Shown here piece after piece: positions 9,734 through 22,456 of a DNA stretch of 64,000 nucleotides. Numbering within the stretch: position 1 is the stretch's first letter; each line of letters starts with the position of its first letter. This DNA comes from JBFGFX01 sp965232455 (GTDB taxonomy: Bacteria > Pseudomonadota > Gammaproteobacteria > Steroidobacterales > Woeseiaceae): assembly GCA_965232455.1 (NCBI GenBank), contig OZ246981.1:5642001-5706000 (forward strand), in the 5' to 3' direction. The translations under genes and the position numbers were made by a program. The notes under the pieces were generated by a model that saw only the letters and a program-made list of their open reading frames with translations, searched no databases and was not told the DNA's origin.

Positions 9734-9872
9734 GCCCCGCTCGCTGAGGGAACGGTGTCCCTCGGCCAGACCCCCAAAAGTACAACGACAGGCTTCAGAA
9801 AACTGGCCAACAGTGGCCTTTGGCCTGTATAATTGTGGGTCTGCCCCGGATTTTTCCGGGGAGATGAAATCA

Positions 9873-9892
9873 GGGGGTTGGCCCCCTTTTTT
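9873..9892 (+). terminator. Terminator-like hairpin in the rRNA leader
   Basis: Five Gs, a TTGG loop, five Cs and six Ts form a short intrinsic-terminator shape in the leader, only a few bases before the boxA. Another hairpin (CCCCGGA/TCCGGGG, about 9844-9861) precedes it. It may act as a leader attenuator overcome by the antitermination complex, or be a remnant. Confidence 0.45.
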
Positions 9893-9894
9893 CA

Positions 9895-9907
9895 CGCTCT
9901 TTAACAA
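9895..9907 (+). promoter_or_regulatory. boxA antitermination site in the 16S leader
   Basis: CGCTCTTTAACAA matches the E. coli rrn boxA (TGCTCTTTAACAA) at 12 of 13 bases. NusB/NusE bind this RNA and make polymerase resistant to premature termination. Confidence 0.85.
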
Positions 9908-10032
9908 TACGATCAGATAATTTGTGTGGGTGCTCGCGTTGGAGTTTGCCAAAGGCAACATCAACGTGAGAACCAAGTTTAATTCTAGTAATTAAGTTGG
10001 GGATCACGTCTTTAGATAAAGCTCAAAGCTTT

Positions 10033-11571
<1,539 letters not shown>

Positions 11572-11651
11572 AAAGAGTAAAAAGACGCCTTAACGAACGA
11601 AGGCGCGAGCCCCCTCACAAGTTATCTGATTACTAGCAGCAGCGACCCTGG

Positions 11652-11728
<77 letters not shown>

Positions 11729-11752
11729 CTCTTCGGTGGGAATCGTCTACCG

Positions 11753-11850
11753 GGGGGTCTGTAGCGGGGTGCGTCGCGAAGCCGAGCAATGGGTTGGAGC
11801 GCACTCCTGACAAGGGTGAGGTCGGAAGTGCAAATCTCCCAGCCCCGCCA
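11753..11850 (+). pseudogene. Degenerate second copy of tRNA-Ile with D-arm insertion
   Basis: This 98-base segment aligns to the intact tRNA-Ile 100 bases upstream: GGTCTGTAGC at the 5' end, then GAGCGCACTCCTGACAAGGG across the anticodon arm, then a T-arm-like stretch and a terminal CCA. The D-arm region is replaced by about 28 bases that include TCGCGAAGC. The anticodon position reads GAC rather than GAT, the T loop is GTGCAAAT instead of GTTCAAAT, and the acceptor ends pair only partly. I therefore call it a nonfunctional duplicate inside the spacer. Confidence 0.75.
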
Positions 11851-11864
11851 TTTCGAGTTAACGG

Positions 11865-11940
11865 GGGGCCATAGCTCAGCTGGGAGAGCGCCTGCTTTGC
11901 ACGCAGGAGGTCGGCGGTTCGATCCCGCCTGGCTCCACCA
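11865..11940 (+). tRNA. tRNA-Ala (UGC)
   Basis: The 76-nt tRNA has acceptor GGGGCCA/TGGCTCC (one G-U pair), anticodon TGC in CTTTGCACG, T loop TTCGATC and encoded CCA. Together with tRNA-Ile it is the classic rRNA spacer pair. Confidence 0.97.
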
Positions 11941-12038
11941 AGTCTCTTGGAACGCTGCTGTGACGGATTTAAGCATTTGACTAAAGACATTAGCGTCTTT
12001 GGTCCGCTCAAGTAAAAAGTATCTTTTTACTGGGCATT

Positions 12039-12050
12039 TGCTCTTTAACA
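12039..12050 (+). promoter_or_regulatory. boxA antitermination site in the 16S-23S spacer
   Basis: TGCTCTTTAACA is a perfect match to the canonical boxA. It lies after two strong spacer hairpins (GACTAAAGAC/GTCTTTGGTC at 11979-12004 and AGTAAAAAG/CTTTTTACT at 12011-12031) and before the repeats and 23S gene. Confidence 0.9.
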
Positions 12051-12083
12051 ATTTGGATATTTCTGACGTCTTGATTGGGTTTG

Positions 12084-12203
12084 TGACGCAGGATTTTTCG
12101 CGACTGGCAAGGCGCATGCCGAGCGAAGGAGGGAGTGTACATTCGAGTACATGACCGACTGAGCGAGGTATGCAACGTGGCCAGGCGCGAAAAAGACAAG
12201 TCA
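12084..12203 (+). repeat. Spacer repeat copy 1 (120 nt, imperfect palindrome)
   Basis: This segment is about 90 percent identical, without gaps, to 12353-12472. Each copy is itself an imperfect inverted repeat: the left half (TTTTTCGCG...CTGGC...GCAT...GTGTAC) is complementary to the right half (GTAC...ATGC...GGCC...CGCGAAAAA), so the transcript can fold into one long hairpin. Confidence 0.85.
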
Positions 12204-12352
12204 CAATTCATAATCAAGTGTCGCATTTGCACATGTTGCATGACACGGTTCGGCTTGCACGGCCGAACAGAAATGCAGATGAGTCGTGAGCACAAAAGGA
12301 ACACGACAATTCTGCATTTGCTCAAATCCTCCGATGTCCGTCGGAGATCTTT

Positions 12353-12472
12353 TGACGCAGGATTTTTCGTGATTGGCAAGGCGCATGCCGAGCGAAGGAG
12401 GGAGTGTACGTTTTGGTACATGACCGACTGAGCGAGGTATGCAACGCGGCCAAGCGCGAAAAAGACAAGTCA
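12353..12472 (+). repeat. Spacer repeat copy 2 (120 nt, imperfect palindrome)
   Basis: This is the second copy of the 12084-12203 unit, 269 bases downstream and ending just before the 23S processing stalk. Differences between copies are mostly single substitutions, several of which fall at paired positions in the predicted hairpin. Confidence 0.85.
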
Positions 12473-12495
12473 AAAGGGAGTGTTTTGGGTTATAT

Positions 12496-15601
<3,106 letters not shown>

Positions 15602-15735
15602 ATAACACCAAAGCACTTGTGCGTGGTGTGCAACATGTGTGCGACGCTTGATAGAAAATGCAAGATAGATGTCGGAAATATTCCAGATTGTTTGTTTTTC
15701 GGATGACGACCGGATGGTTGTCGTCCAGCCGGTTT

Positions 15736-15852
15736 TCCTGGCGGCAATAGCGAGCGGGAACCACCCGATCCCATTCCGAACTCGGAAGTGAAAACGCTCA
15801 GCGCCGATGGTAGTGTGGGGTCTCCCCATGTGAGAGTAGGACACCGCCAGGA
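15736..15852 (+). rRNA. rrf: 5S ribosomal RNA
   Basis: The 5' strand CCTGGCGG pairs with the 3' end CCGCCAGG. Internal GATCCCATTCCGAACTCGG is the conserved 5S core. Length is about 117 nt. A strong hairpin (GGATGACGACC/GGTTGTCGTCC, 15701-15726) just upstream is probably a processing signal. Confidence 0.95.
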
Positions 15853-15865
15853 TCTTAATTTAGAG

Positions 15866-15897
15866 AGCCGCAGCCTTCGGGTTGCGGCTTTTCTTTT
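15866..15897 (+). terminator. First rRNA operon terminator
   Basis: AGCCGCA-CC/TTCG/GG-TGCGGCT forms a stable tetraloop hairpin followed by TTTCTTTT. It lies directly after 5S. Confidence 0.85.
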
Positions 15898-15920
15898 GGG
15901 AGACCCCACGATTGTTTATT

Positions 15921-16049
15921 GTGTGGGGCCCCTCGCTGCGCTCGGGGTCCGGCCCTCGCCCGGTGGGCGAGGGCGTTCGCCGGGGCGAAGCGGTGCTTCG
16001 CCTTTGCCGGCTCACCCTCCTGTGAGAGTAGGACACCGCCAGGATCTTA
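15921..16049 (+). repeat. Partial 5S copy split by a three-hairpin insertion
   Basis: GTGTGGGG (15921-15928) and a 29-base segment at 16021-16049 reproduce parts of the 5S 3' third and flank (15813-15820 and 15829-15857, the latter without mismatch). In true 5S they are separated by 8 bases, here by about 90. The extra DNA holds three consecutive hairpins: CCCTCGCTGCGCTCGGG-type near 15930-15946, GCCCTCGCCC/GGGCGAGGGC (15952-15974) and GGCGAAGC/GCTTCGCC (15984-16002); the last two both have a GGT loop. It looks like a duplicated operon end invaded by a palindromic element. Confidence 0.7.
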
Positions 16050-16058
16050 TTGCGAAAA

Positions 16059-16091
16059 GCCCCTGATTCGAGTGGATCAGGGGCTTTTTTT
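16059..16091 (+). terminator. Second rRNA operon terminator
   Basis: GCCCCTGAT/ATCAGGGGC with an eight-base loop and seven Ts is a textbook intrinsic terminator. It follows the duplicated 5S tail. A copy of the flank after the first terminator (GGGAGACCCCACGAT, 15898) recurs at 16172, supporting a duplication of the operon end. Confidence 0.9.
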
Positions 16092-16198
16092 GTGGCAATT
16101 ACTAAAGATCAATCCGCGATCCCCGGGATGCGCCGGTTTGTAATGTGGAGGGCGGATTGGGCTTTCTTTTTGGGAGACCCCACGATGGCTTAACGCGC

Positions 16199-16639
16199 TC
16201 AGTCGGGCAGGTAGGCGATTGCCTCGATTTCGACCAGGAAAGCCGGTCGGGCAAGGCTCACGATTTGCACCAAGGTACTGGCCGGCGGGTGAGCGCCGAG
16301 GTATTGCGCGCGCACGTCGCCGCTTCTGCGAAACGCGTCGACGTTGGTGGTGAAGATGTTGATTTTTACGACGTTCGAGAAGTCCGCGCCTTCCGACGCC
16401 AGGATCGTTTGCAGGTTTTCGAGAACCTGGGTGACCTGTGCGGTCATGTCACCGCGACCGACGATCTCGCCGTCGGCATCCAGTGATACCTGGCCGGCGA
16501 TGAAGAGAAGATTCCCGGTCTTGACGAGATGGCTGTAGGTGCTCGGTTGGGTCATACCTGCCGGGTTAATGCGTTCGATGTTTTGCCCGTGAGCGACATT
16601 CATCATCAGCGCTGCAAATAAGAACGTTGTTGTCTTCAT
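16199..16639 (-). CDS. Exported RidA-family protein lacking the catalytic arginine
   Basis: This RidA/YjgF-fold protein has 146 residues with an N-terminal signal peptide (about residues 1-18). Start ATG at 16639 follows a GGGAG; the upstream frame to 16687 has no better signal. Standard RidA hydrolyses reactive imines/enamines through an arginine in a PARS-type motif near the C terminus. Here the aligned motif reads PASTLVQI, so the arginine is replaced by serine, as in the non-deaminase Rid subfamilies. It is the last gene after fhs and an amidohydrolase on the same strand. It would act in the periplasm; its substrate is unknown. Confidence 0.8.
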   Translation of the reverse strand: MKTTTFLFAALMMNVAHGQNIERINPAGMTQPSTYSHLVKTGNLLFIAGQVSLDADGEIVGRGDMTAQVTQVLENLQTILASEGADFSNVVKINIFTTNVDAFRRSGDVRAQYLGAHPPASTLVQIVSLARPAFLVEIEAIAYLPD

Positions 16640-16683
16640 CGTCTTTCTCCCGTGTTTGAATTCCCGCCGTACCTGCGCGTGCT

Positions 16684-18414
16684 TCAAGGGTATATTTTCT
16701 TGCCCGCAAGATAGGTTGCGGCAACCTGGCGTTCACTGACGGAAGCATCCACCGGTTCGGTAAGCGCGCGGTCGAGAATGACGAAGTCCGCCCATTTTCC
16801 GGCCGTGATGCTGCCGATCTGGTTTTTCCAGGCGGTTACGCCTGCGCCCGCCTGCGTGTAGCCGTAAAGCGCTTCGTCGAACGATAAGGTCTGTCCCTCG
16901 TCCCAGGGTCGCACGACACCGTCTATACGGGTTTCGCGATGCAGCGTGTCCGCGATCTGGATCAACGGATTCAGCGGCGACGTCGACCAGTCGGAACCCA
17001 ATACGAGCGGCACTCCCTCATCCAGCATCGGGCGCCAGGCGTATGCGTTCGGCAGGCGATCGCGCCCGATACGATCAATCACATAGTTGCCCACGCAGCA
17101 GGTCGCGTGATGAGGCTGCATGGACGCGACGATTCCCAGTTCCCTGAATCGTTCGATATCGTTGGGCGTGACGACCTCGACGTGTTCTACACGATCGGGC
17201 AACAGCTCCGACGTTCCCGGCGATGCGGCAAACGCGTCAAGCACCCAGGAAACGCCTTCGTCTCCGATCGCGTGGACCGCGACCGGAAATGCATTGTCAT
17301 GCGCCGCTGCGACCATGGCGGTGAGCTGCTCTCTGCTGACGAACGGTTCGGGCCTGGCTTCGGGCTTGTCCGAGTAAGGCTCCTTCATCAGTGCGGTATA
17401 GGTCGACAGGACGCCGTCGACAATCAGCTTGACGTAGCCGATATTGAACAGCGGCCCCTGGTCTTCCGTCAGCCCGGCCGCCGCCACTCGCTGAGCGACC
17501 CGCTCGCGCTCGTCCGCCGCGGCGGCGAAGTACGCCGCCGCATCGCCGGTGTCGATCCTTCCGCCCCGGTAACCCTGCCAGACACGCAGCGTCAGGTCGC
17601 CGCTTTCGAGCACCGACAGGAATTCGTCGTGAGCGCCGCTCATGTCGTGGACGCTGGTGATGCCCAGACTGTTCGCAAGGCGCACGGCCGCTCTGATGCC
17701 GGCCTCGGTGTCCGTGGCGTCCCGCATGCCCGGCGCGTCGGCAAACAGGAAGCCGGCCTCCTTGAATATGCCGGTCAACTCGCCCGTGTCCCGGTCGATG
17801 ACGATTTCGGCGCCGGCGGGCAACGGCGTGTCGGCGGTGACGCCGGCCAATTCGATAGCCAGGCTGTTGGCCCAGTACGAATGCACGTCAATGTCGCGCA
17901 GCAATACCGGGTTGTTCGGCGCAACGGCGTCCAGCATCGCCTTGTCCGGCAGCACGCCGTCCGACAGATTGTGATCCCATGCGCCGCCGAGAATCCACGC
18001 TCCGTCGGGAATTTCCTCCGCTTTATCGGCGACGATCCTGAGCCATTCGTTCTTGTCTTCGATCCCGGACAGATCGACGCCCGTGGCCAGCACCGCGCCG
18101 CTGACGAGGTGTGTATGCCCGTCGATCAGGCCGGGCGTTACGGTTGCGCCGCCGGCGTCGATAACCCGGGTGTTTTCTCCCCGCCAGGCACGGACGTCGG
18201 CCGCCGAGCCCACGGCGAGGAACTTACCCGCGCCGATTGCGAACGCGTCCGCTCTTGACCGGTTGGGGTCCGAGGTATAGACGTCCGCGTTCAGCACGAT
18301 CAGTTCCGCGGACGGCCGAGGGCCGCTCGACGGCGAGCAGGCGGCGAGTAGCGTGGATCCCGCCAGAAGCAGAACAATGACGAATCGCAAAAAGCCGCCG
18401 TTGAAACCCTGCAT
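16684..18414 (-). CDS. Lipoprotein amidohydrolase, YtcJ-like (Amidohydrolase_3)
   Basis: The protein has about 576 residues and an N-terminal lipobox (LLAACS, about residue 25), so it is probably lipid-anchored and periplasmic. The metal-dependent hydrolase fold follows, with the HTH motif in GLIDGHTHL, the late His in AVHAIGDEG and an Asp in LGSDW. Family members hydrolyse amides or esters; no substrate is apparent. I chose ATG 18414 because a GAGAGGA ribosome site precedes it. An upstream ATG at 18435 overlaps the fhs stop codon by four bases (ATGA) and could instead be used by coupling. Either way it shares a transcript with fhs and the exported RidA. Confidence 0.85.
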   Translation of the reverse strand: MQGFNGGFLRFVIVLLLAGSTLLAACSPSSGPRPSAELIVLNADVYTSDPNRSRADAFAIGAGKFLAVGSAADVRAWRGENTRVIDAGGATVTPGLIDGHTHLVSGAVLATGVDLSGIEDKNEWLRIVADKAEEIPDGAWILGGAWDHNLSDGVLPDKAMLDAVAPNNPVLLRDIDVHSYWANSLAIELAGVTADTPLPAGAEIVIDRDTGELTGIFKEAGFLFADAPGMRDATDTEAGIRAAVRLANSLGITSVHDMSGAHDEFLSVLESGDLTLRVWQGYRGGRIDTGDAAAYFAAAADERERVAQRVAAAGLTEDQGPLFNIGYVKLIVDGVLSTYTALMKEPYSDKPEARPEPFVSREQLTAMVAAAHDNAFPVAVHAIGDEGVSWVLDAFAASPGTSELLPDRVEHVEVVTPNDIERFRELGIVASMQPHHATCCVGNYVIDRIGRDRLPNAYAWRPMLDEGVPLVLGSDWSTSPLNPLIQIADTLHRETRIDGVVRPWDEGQTLSFDEALYGYTQAGAGVTAWKNQIGSITAGKWADFVILDRALTEPVDASVSERQVAATYLAGKKIYP

Positions 18415-18431
18415 CGTCCTCTCTCGGGGCG

Positions 18432-20111
18432 TCAAAACAGACCGGTAATCTGTCCGTCTTCATCCACGTTGATGTTTTCCGCGGCCGGCAACCGGGGCAG
18501 TCCGGGCATCGTCATGATCGCGCCGCAGATGACGACGAGGAACTCGGCGCCGGTCGCGATGCGCACTTCGCGGATTTTTACATTGTGCCCTTCGGGTGCA
18601 CCCAGCAACTGGGGGTCGGTCGAAAAACTGTATTGTGTCTTGGCCATGCAGATCGGATAGCTGCCGAAGCCCGACGCCTGGTAGTCGGCGATCTGATCGC
18701 GTATTTTCTTGTCGGCCATGATGTCATCCGCCCCGTAGATAGATCTCGCGATTCGCCGGGTCTTGCCCCATAAAGGAACGTCGTCGCCGTACAGCGGGCG
18801 AAACTGCGGCCGCCGTTCTTCGGTCATGCTTACGACCTGCTCGGCAAGTTCAATGGCGCCTTCACCGCCGTCCCGCCAATGTGAAGAGACGTTGCACGGC
18901 ACGTTGTAACGTTCGCAAAACTCGGCAATAGCTTTCAGTTCGTCGTCCGTATCGTTTGCGTATCGGTTGATCGTCACCGTCACCGGTACGCCAAAATAGG
19001 CGATGTTACGAATGTGGCGTCCCAGGTTCGCACAACCGGCGACGACCGCGCCCACGTTTTCCGCTTCGAGCGCGTCTTTCGCCACGCCGCCGTGCATCTT
19101 CAACGCCTTCGTCGTCGCCACCAGGACGACGGCGTCCGGTTTCAGATCGCCTTTGCGGCACTTGATGTTGAAGAATTTTTCCGCGCCAAGGTCCGCGCCG
19201 AAGCCGGCCTCGGTAACGACGTAGTCCGCGAGCTTGAGCGCGGTTTTCGTTGCAATCAGGGAATTGCACCCATGTGCAATGTTCGCGAACGGACCGCCGT
19301 GCATGATGGCCGGGTTGTTTTCCAGGGTTTGTACGAGGTTGGGTTGGAAAGCGTCCCGGAGCAGGGCCGTGACGGCGCCGTCCGCCTTCAGCTCGCGCGC
19401 GCTTACCGGCTCTTTGTTGCGCGTTTGACCGATCGTGATGTTGCCGATGCGTCGTTTCAGGTCTGCCAGATTTTTCGCAAGGCAGAATATCGCCATGATC
19501 TCGGACGCGACGGTGATGTCGAAGCCGGCCTCGCGGACCACGCCGTTGTGAAAACCGCCGAGGCCGGACGTGATCGTGCGCAGGGCACGTTCGTTCATGT
19601 CGAGCACGCGCCGCCAGCTTACCCGGCGGGGGTCTATATTCAGTTCGTTGTTCCAATGCATGTGATTGTCGATCAGCGCGGCGAGAAGGTTGTGCGCGGC
19701 GCCGATGGCATGCAGATCGCCGGTGAAATGCAAATTGATGTCCGTCATGGGCACCACCTGCGCATAACCGCCGCCGGCCGCGCCGCCTTTCATGCCGAAG
19801 CAGGGCCCAAGACTCGGTTCGCGCAGACAGATCATCGCGTTTTTGCCGATTTTGGCGAGCCCGTCGCCCAGCCCGACCGTGGTCGTCGTTTTGCCCTCAC
19901 CGGCGGGCGTCGGAGAGATCGCCGTGACGAGAATCAGCTTGCCGTCGGGTTTGTCATTCAGGCCGTCCAGGAATTCATAAGAGATCTTTGCCTTGTCGTG
20001 ACCGAACGGGATCAGGTGTCCGTTGCCGATACCGCACCTGGCGGCTACTTCGTCGATGGGCAGTTTTCTGGCCCGGGCGGCAATCTCTAAGTCGCTGGGA
20101 ATCGCACTCAT
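18432..20111 (-). CDS. fhs: Formate-tetrahydrofolate ligase
   Basis: The 559-residue cytosolic enzyme joins formate to tetrahydrofolate with ATP to make 10-formyl-THF, the entry point for formate carbon. The P-loop-like motif TPAGEGKTTTTVGLG (about residues 66-80) and the family block EPSLGPCFGMKGGAAGGGY are intact. The open frame extends to 20180, but ATG 20111 gives the normal N terminus and length. It is divergent from a TonB receptor across about 240 bases. Its stop overlaps an in-frame ATG of the amidohydrolase, which ties C1 metabolism to an exported hydrolase in one operon. Confidence 0.94.
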   Translation of the reverse strand: MSAIPSDLEIAARARKLPIDEVAARCGIGNGHLIPFGHDKAKISYEFLDGLNDKPDGKLILVTAISPTPAGEGKTTTTVGLGDGLAKIGKNAMICLREPSLGPCFGMKGGAAGGGYAQVVPMTDINLHFTGDLHAIGAAHNLLAALIDNHMHWNNELNIDPRRVSWRRVLDMNERALRTITSGLGGFHNGVVREAGFDITVASEIMAIFCLAKNLADLKRRIGNITIGQTRNKEPVSARELKADGAVTALLRDAFQPNLVQTLENNPAIMHGGPFANIAHGCNSLIATKTALKLADYVVTEAGFGADLGAEKFFNIKCRKGDLKPDAVVLVATTKALKMHGGVAKDALEAENVGAVVAGCANLGRHIRNIAYFGVPVTVTINRYANDTDDELKAIAEFCERYNVPCNVSSHWRDGGEGAIELAEQVVSMTEERRPQFRPLYGDDVPLWGKTRRIARSIYGADDIMADKKIRDQIADYQASGFGSYPICMAKTQYSFSTDPQLLGAPEGHNVKIREVRIATGAEFLVVICGAIMTMPGLPRLPAAENINVDEDGQITGLF

Positions 20112-20348
20112 GTCGCTCGTTCTTCTTATCGTTGGGAGGATCGTTGCGCGGACGGCAAGTTTATCAGACCGATCCGCCAACCCGGGAACTCCGCCAAATG
20201 TACCTTGTCAAGTCGTGTACGGCAGCCCATTTTCCACCATCTGCAACAGCACAGCGGGGCGCACGTTGCCGCGCTACCGCGAATTGCCTATCGTTAAGCG
20301 CGGTCACGGACCCGTTCATACTCTTTAAAAACAAGGACCAGACTACCG

Positions 20349-22406
20349 ATGAGACTATGTTCAACCGCCTGCCACGCGCGGTGGATAGCGGCCTGCGCCC
20401 TGACGGCGCAAGCCCCGACAGCGCTCGCGCAGGACATTCCCGAGAACGGTTTGGACGAAATCGTCGTTACCGCGACCCGGGTTGAGACCTCGGTCCGCGA
20501 CCTGGCGCGATCCGTGTCCATCGTCGACAAGGAGCGCATCCAGAACGGCACGCAGCAGCTTGCGCTCGACGAGGCCCTTGCCGGCGTTCCCGGTCTGTAC
20601 ATGCAGAATCGGTATAACTTCGCCCAGGATCTGCGCGTCGCGTTACGCGGCTTCGGCGCTCGCTCGGCCTTCGGCATTCGCGGCGTGAAGGTGATCGTCG
20701 ATGGCATTCCGGAGACGCTGCCGGACGGTCAGGCGGGCGTCGACAGCATCGATCTCGGATCGGCGCAGCGTATCGAGGTTTTGCGCGGCCCTTCTTCGTC
20801 GCTCTACGGGAACGCATCGGGTGGCGTGATCGCGATCGAAAGTGAAGACGGCACCGAACAGCCGTTTGTCGAAGGGATGGTTGCGGGCGGAGAGTACGGC
20901 TACGAAAAATACCAGCTCAAGGCAGGCGGCCGGACGGCAAAGCTCAGCTACCTGTTGAACGTGTCGACACAGGAGCTGGACGGTTATCGGGATCATTCGA
21001 GAGCGGAAGGCACGTTGCTAAACAGCAAGATCGGCATCCAGCTTAACGAAGCGGACTCCCTGACGCTTTCGCTAAACCACACCGATCAGCCGATGTCCGA
21101 CGATCCCGGCGGCATCGACGCGGCACAGGCCGAGTCGGCGCCTCGGTCGGCGCGGCTGCGGAACGTGCAATTCGACACGGGTGAGGCGCTGGATCAACAG
21201 CGTATCGGGCTGGTTTACAAGAGGGACCGGCCGGCGGGCGATCTCACGCTCAGAAACTATTACGTGTGGCGGGATTTCGACAACAAGCTGCCGTTTGTCG
21301 GCGGCGGCGCGGTCGATCTCGACCGGTTTTTCTACGGCCTCGGCGCGCAATTCGCGCTCGGCGAAATCCTGCCTGACAATTGGGCGGTGTCGCTGGGCGT
21401 TGACGTCGACCGTCAGGACGACGCCCGACGACGCTTCGACAACAACGAAGGCGTGCTTGGCGCATTGGCGTTCGATCAAAAGGAGCGGGTAGACAGCAAC
21501 GGGTTTTTCGCGCAAACCAGTTATCGGATCAGTGACGCCTGGCGCCTGTCCGCCGGCCTGCGTTATGACGAGATCACGTTTGACGTTTCGGACAGGTTCC
21601 TCGTCAACGGCGACGATTCCGGAAGAATCACTTTCGATCATTGGAGTCCTTCGATTGGCGTGAGCGTCGACATCGGCGACGGTGTGCTGTTCGGCACCTA
21701 CAGCAACTCGTTCGAGACGCCGACGACAACCGAGTTGGCGAACCCCGACGGCACCGGTGGCTTCAACACCGCGCTCGAGCCGCAGACCGCGGACAACTTC
21801 GAGTTAGGCTTCAAAACTGGGATTGGCAGCGCGTCATTCGAGATCGCGGTGTTTCAGATCGAACTGGAAGACGAACTGGTCCCGTTCGAGGTCGCCAGTT
21901 CGCCCGGCCGGACGTTTTTCGCCAATGCCGGCAAATCCAGCAGAACCGGTGTCGAGACCGGGTTCTCCTGGACAGCGGATTCCGGTTTCGGTATCGATGC
22001 CTCGTTTACCTGGTCCGACTTCACGTTCGACGAATTCCTCGACGACAACGGCAACGATTTTTCCGGTAACCATCTACCCGGGCTGCCGGAGCAGTTCGGC
22101 TACGTTGCGCTGAGATATCAGAATGAACGTGGCATCAACGCGGTGTTCGAGTCGAGCTACTCGGGCGAACTTTTCGCCAACAACGCCAACAGCGTCGAGG
22201 TAGCCAGCTATCTGGTGTCCGGTTTTCGCGTCAGCTACGAGTTCAGGCGCGACACCTGGCTGTTCCGGCCGTACGTCGGCATGAACAATATTTTCAACGA
22301 GCGTTACAACAGCAATATTCGGATCAACGCGTTCGGTGCGCGCTATTTCGAGCCGGCGCCGGATAGAAACACCTACGCCGGCATTACGGTCCGTTTTGGC
22401 GGGTGA
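20349..22406 (+). CDS. TonB-dependent outer-membrane receptor
   Basis: The 685-residue protein has a signal peptide ending at about residue 27 (ALAQ), a TonB-box-like DEIVVTATR, a plug domain (about 45-150, with LRGPSSSLYGNASGG) and a 22-strand beta-barrel region ending in the typical aromatic-rich C terminus. It resembles FecA/PcoR-type receptors for iron chelates or other large solutes. The 3' end overlaps a possible GTG in frame with the following amidohydrolase. Coupling to that exported hydrolase suggests import of an organic compound rather than iron alone, but this is inference. Confidence 0.88.
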   Translation: MRLCSTACHARWIAACALTAQAPTALAQDIPENGLDEIVVTATRVETSVRDLARSVSIVDKERIQNGTQQLALDEALAGVPGLYMQNRYNFAQDLRVALRGFGARSAFGIRGVKVIVDGIPETLPDGQAGVDSIDLGSAQRIEVLRGPSSSLYGNASGGVIAIESEDGTEQPFVEGMVAGGEYGYEKYQLKAGGRTAKLSYLLNVSTQELDGYRDHSRAEGTLLNSKIGIQLNEADSLTLSLNHTDQPMSDDPGGIDAAQAESAPRSARLRNVQFDTGEALDQQRIGLVYKRDRPAGDLTLRNYYVWRDFDNKLPFVGGGAVDLDRFFYGLGAQFALGEILPDNWAVSLGVDVDRQDDARRRFDNNEGVLGALAFDQKERVDSNGFFAQTSYRISDAWRLSAGLRYDEITFDVSDRFLVNGDDSGRITFDHWSPSIGVSVDIGDGVLFGTYSNSFETPTTTELANPDGTGGFNTALEPQTADNFELGFKTGIGSASFEIAVFQIELEDELVPFEVASSPGRTFFANAGKSSRTGVETGFSWTADSGFGIDASFTWSDFTFDEFLDDNGNDFSGNHLPGLPEQFGYVALRYQNERGINAVFESSYSGELFANNANSVEVASYLVSGFRVSYEFRRDTWLFRPYVGMNNIFNERYNSNIRINAFGARYFEPAPDRNTYAGITVRFGG

Positions 22407-22456
22407 CGCAAGACCGTCTGCGCCGTAAAACGGAAAAACTCGGGGGCTATGTGATC

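Noticed and set aside
11753..11850. A functional tRNA-Val, since the anticodon position reads GAC
   Set aside because: The D arm is disrupted, the T loop is altered and the acceptor pairs poorly; the close match to the adjacent tRNA-Ile shows its origin.
12084..12472. CRISPR array, considered for the direct repeats
   Set aside because: There are only two 120-nt copies, each palindromic, inside the rRNA spacer; this is not a short-repeat/spacer pattern.
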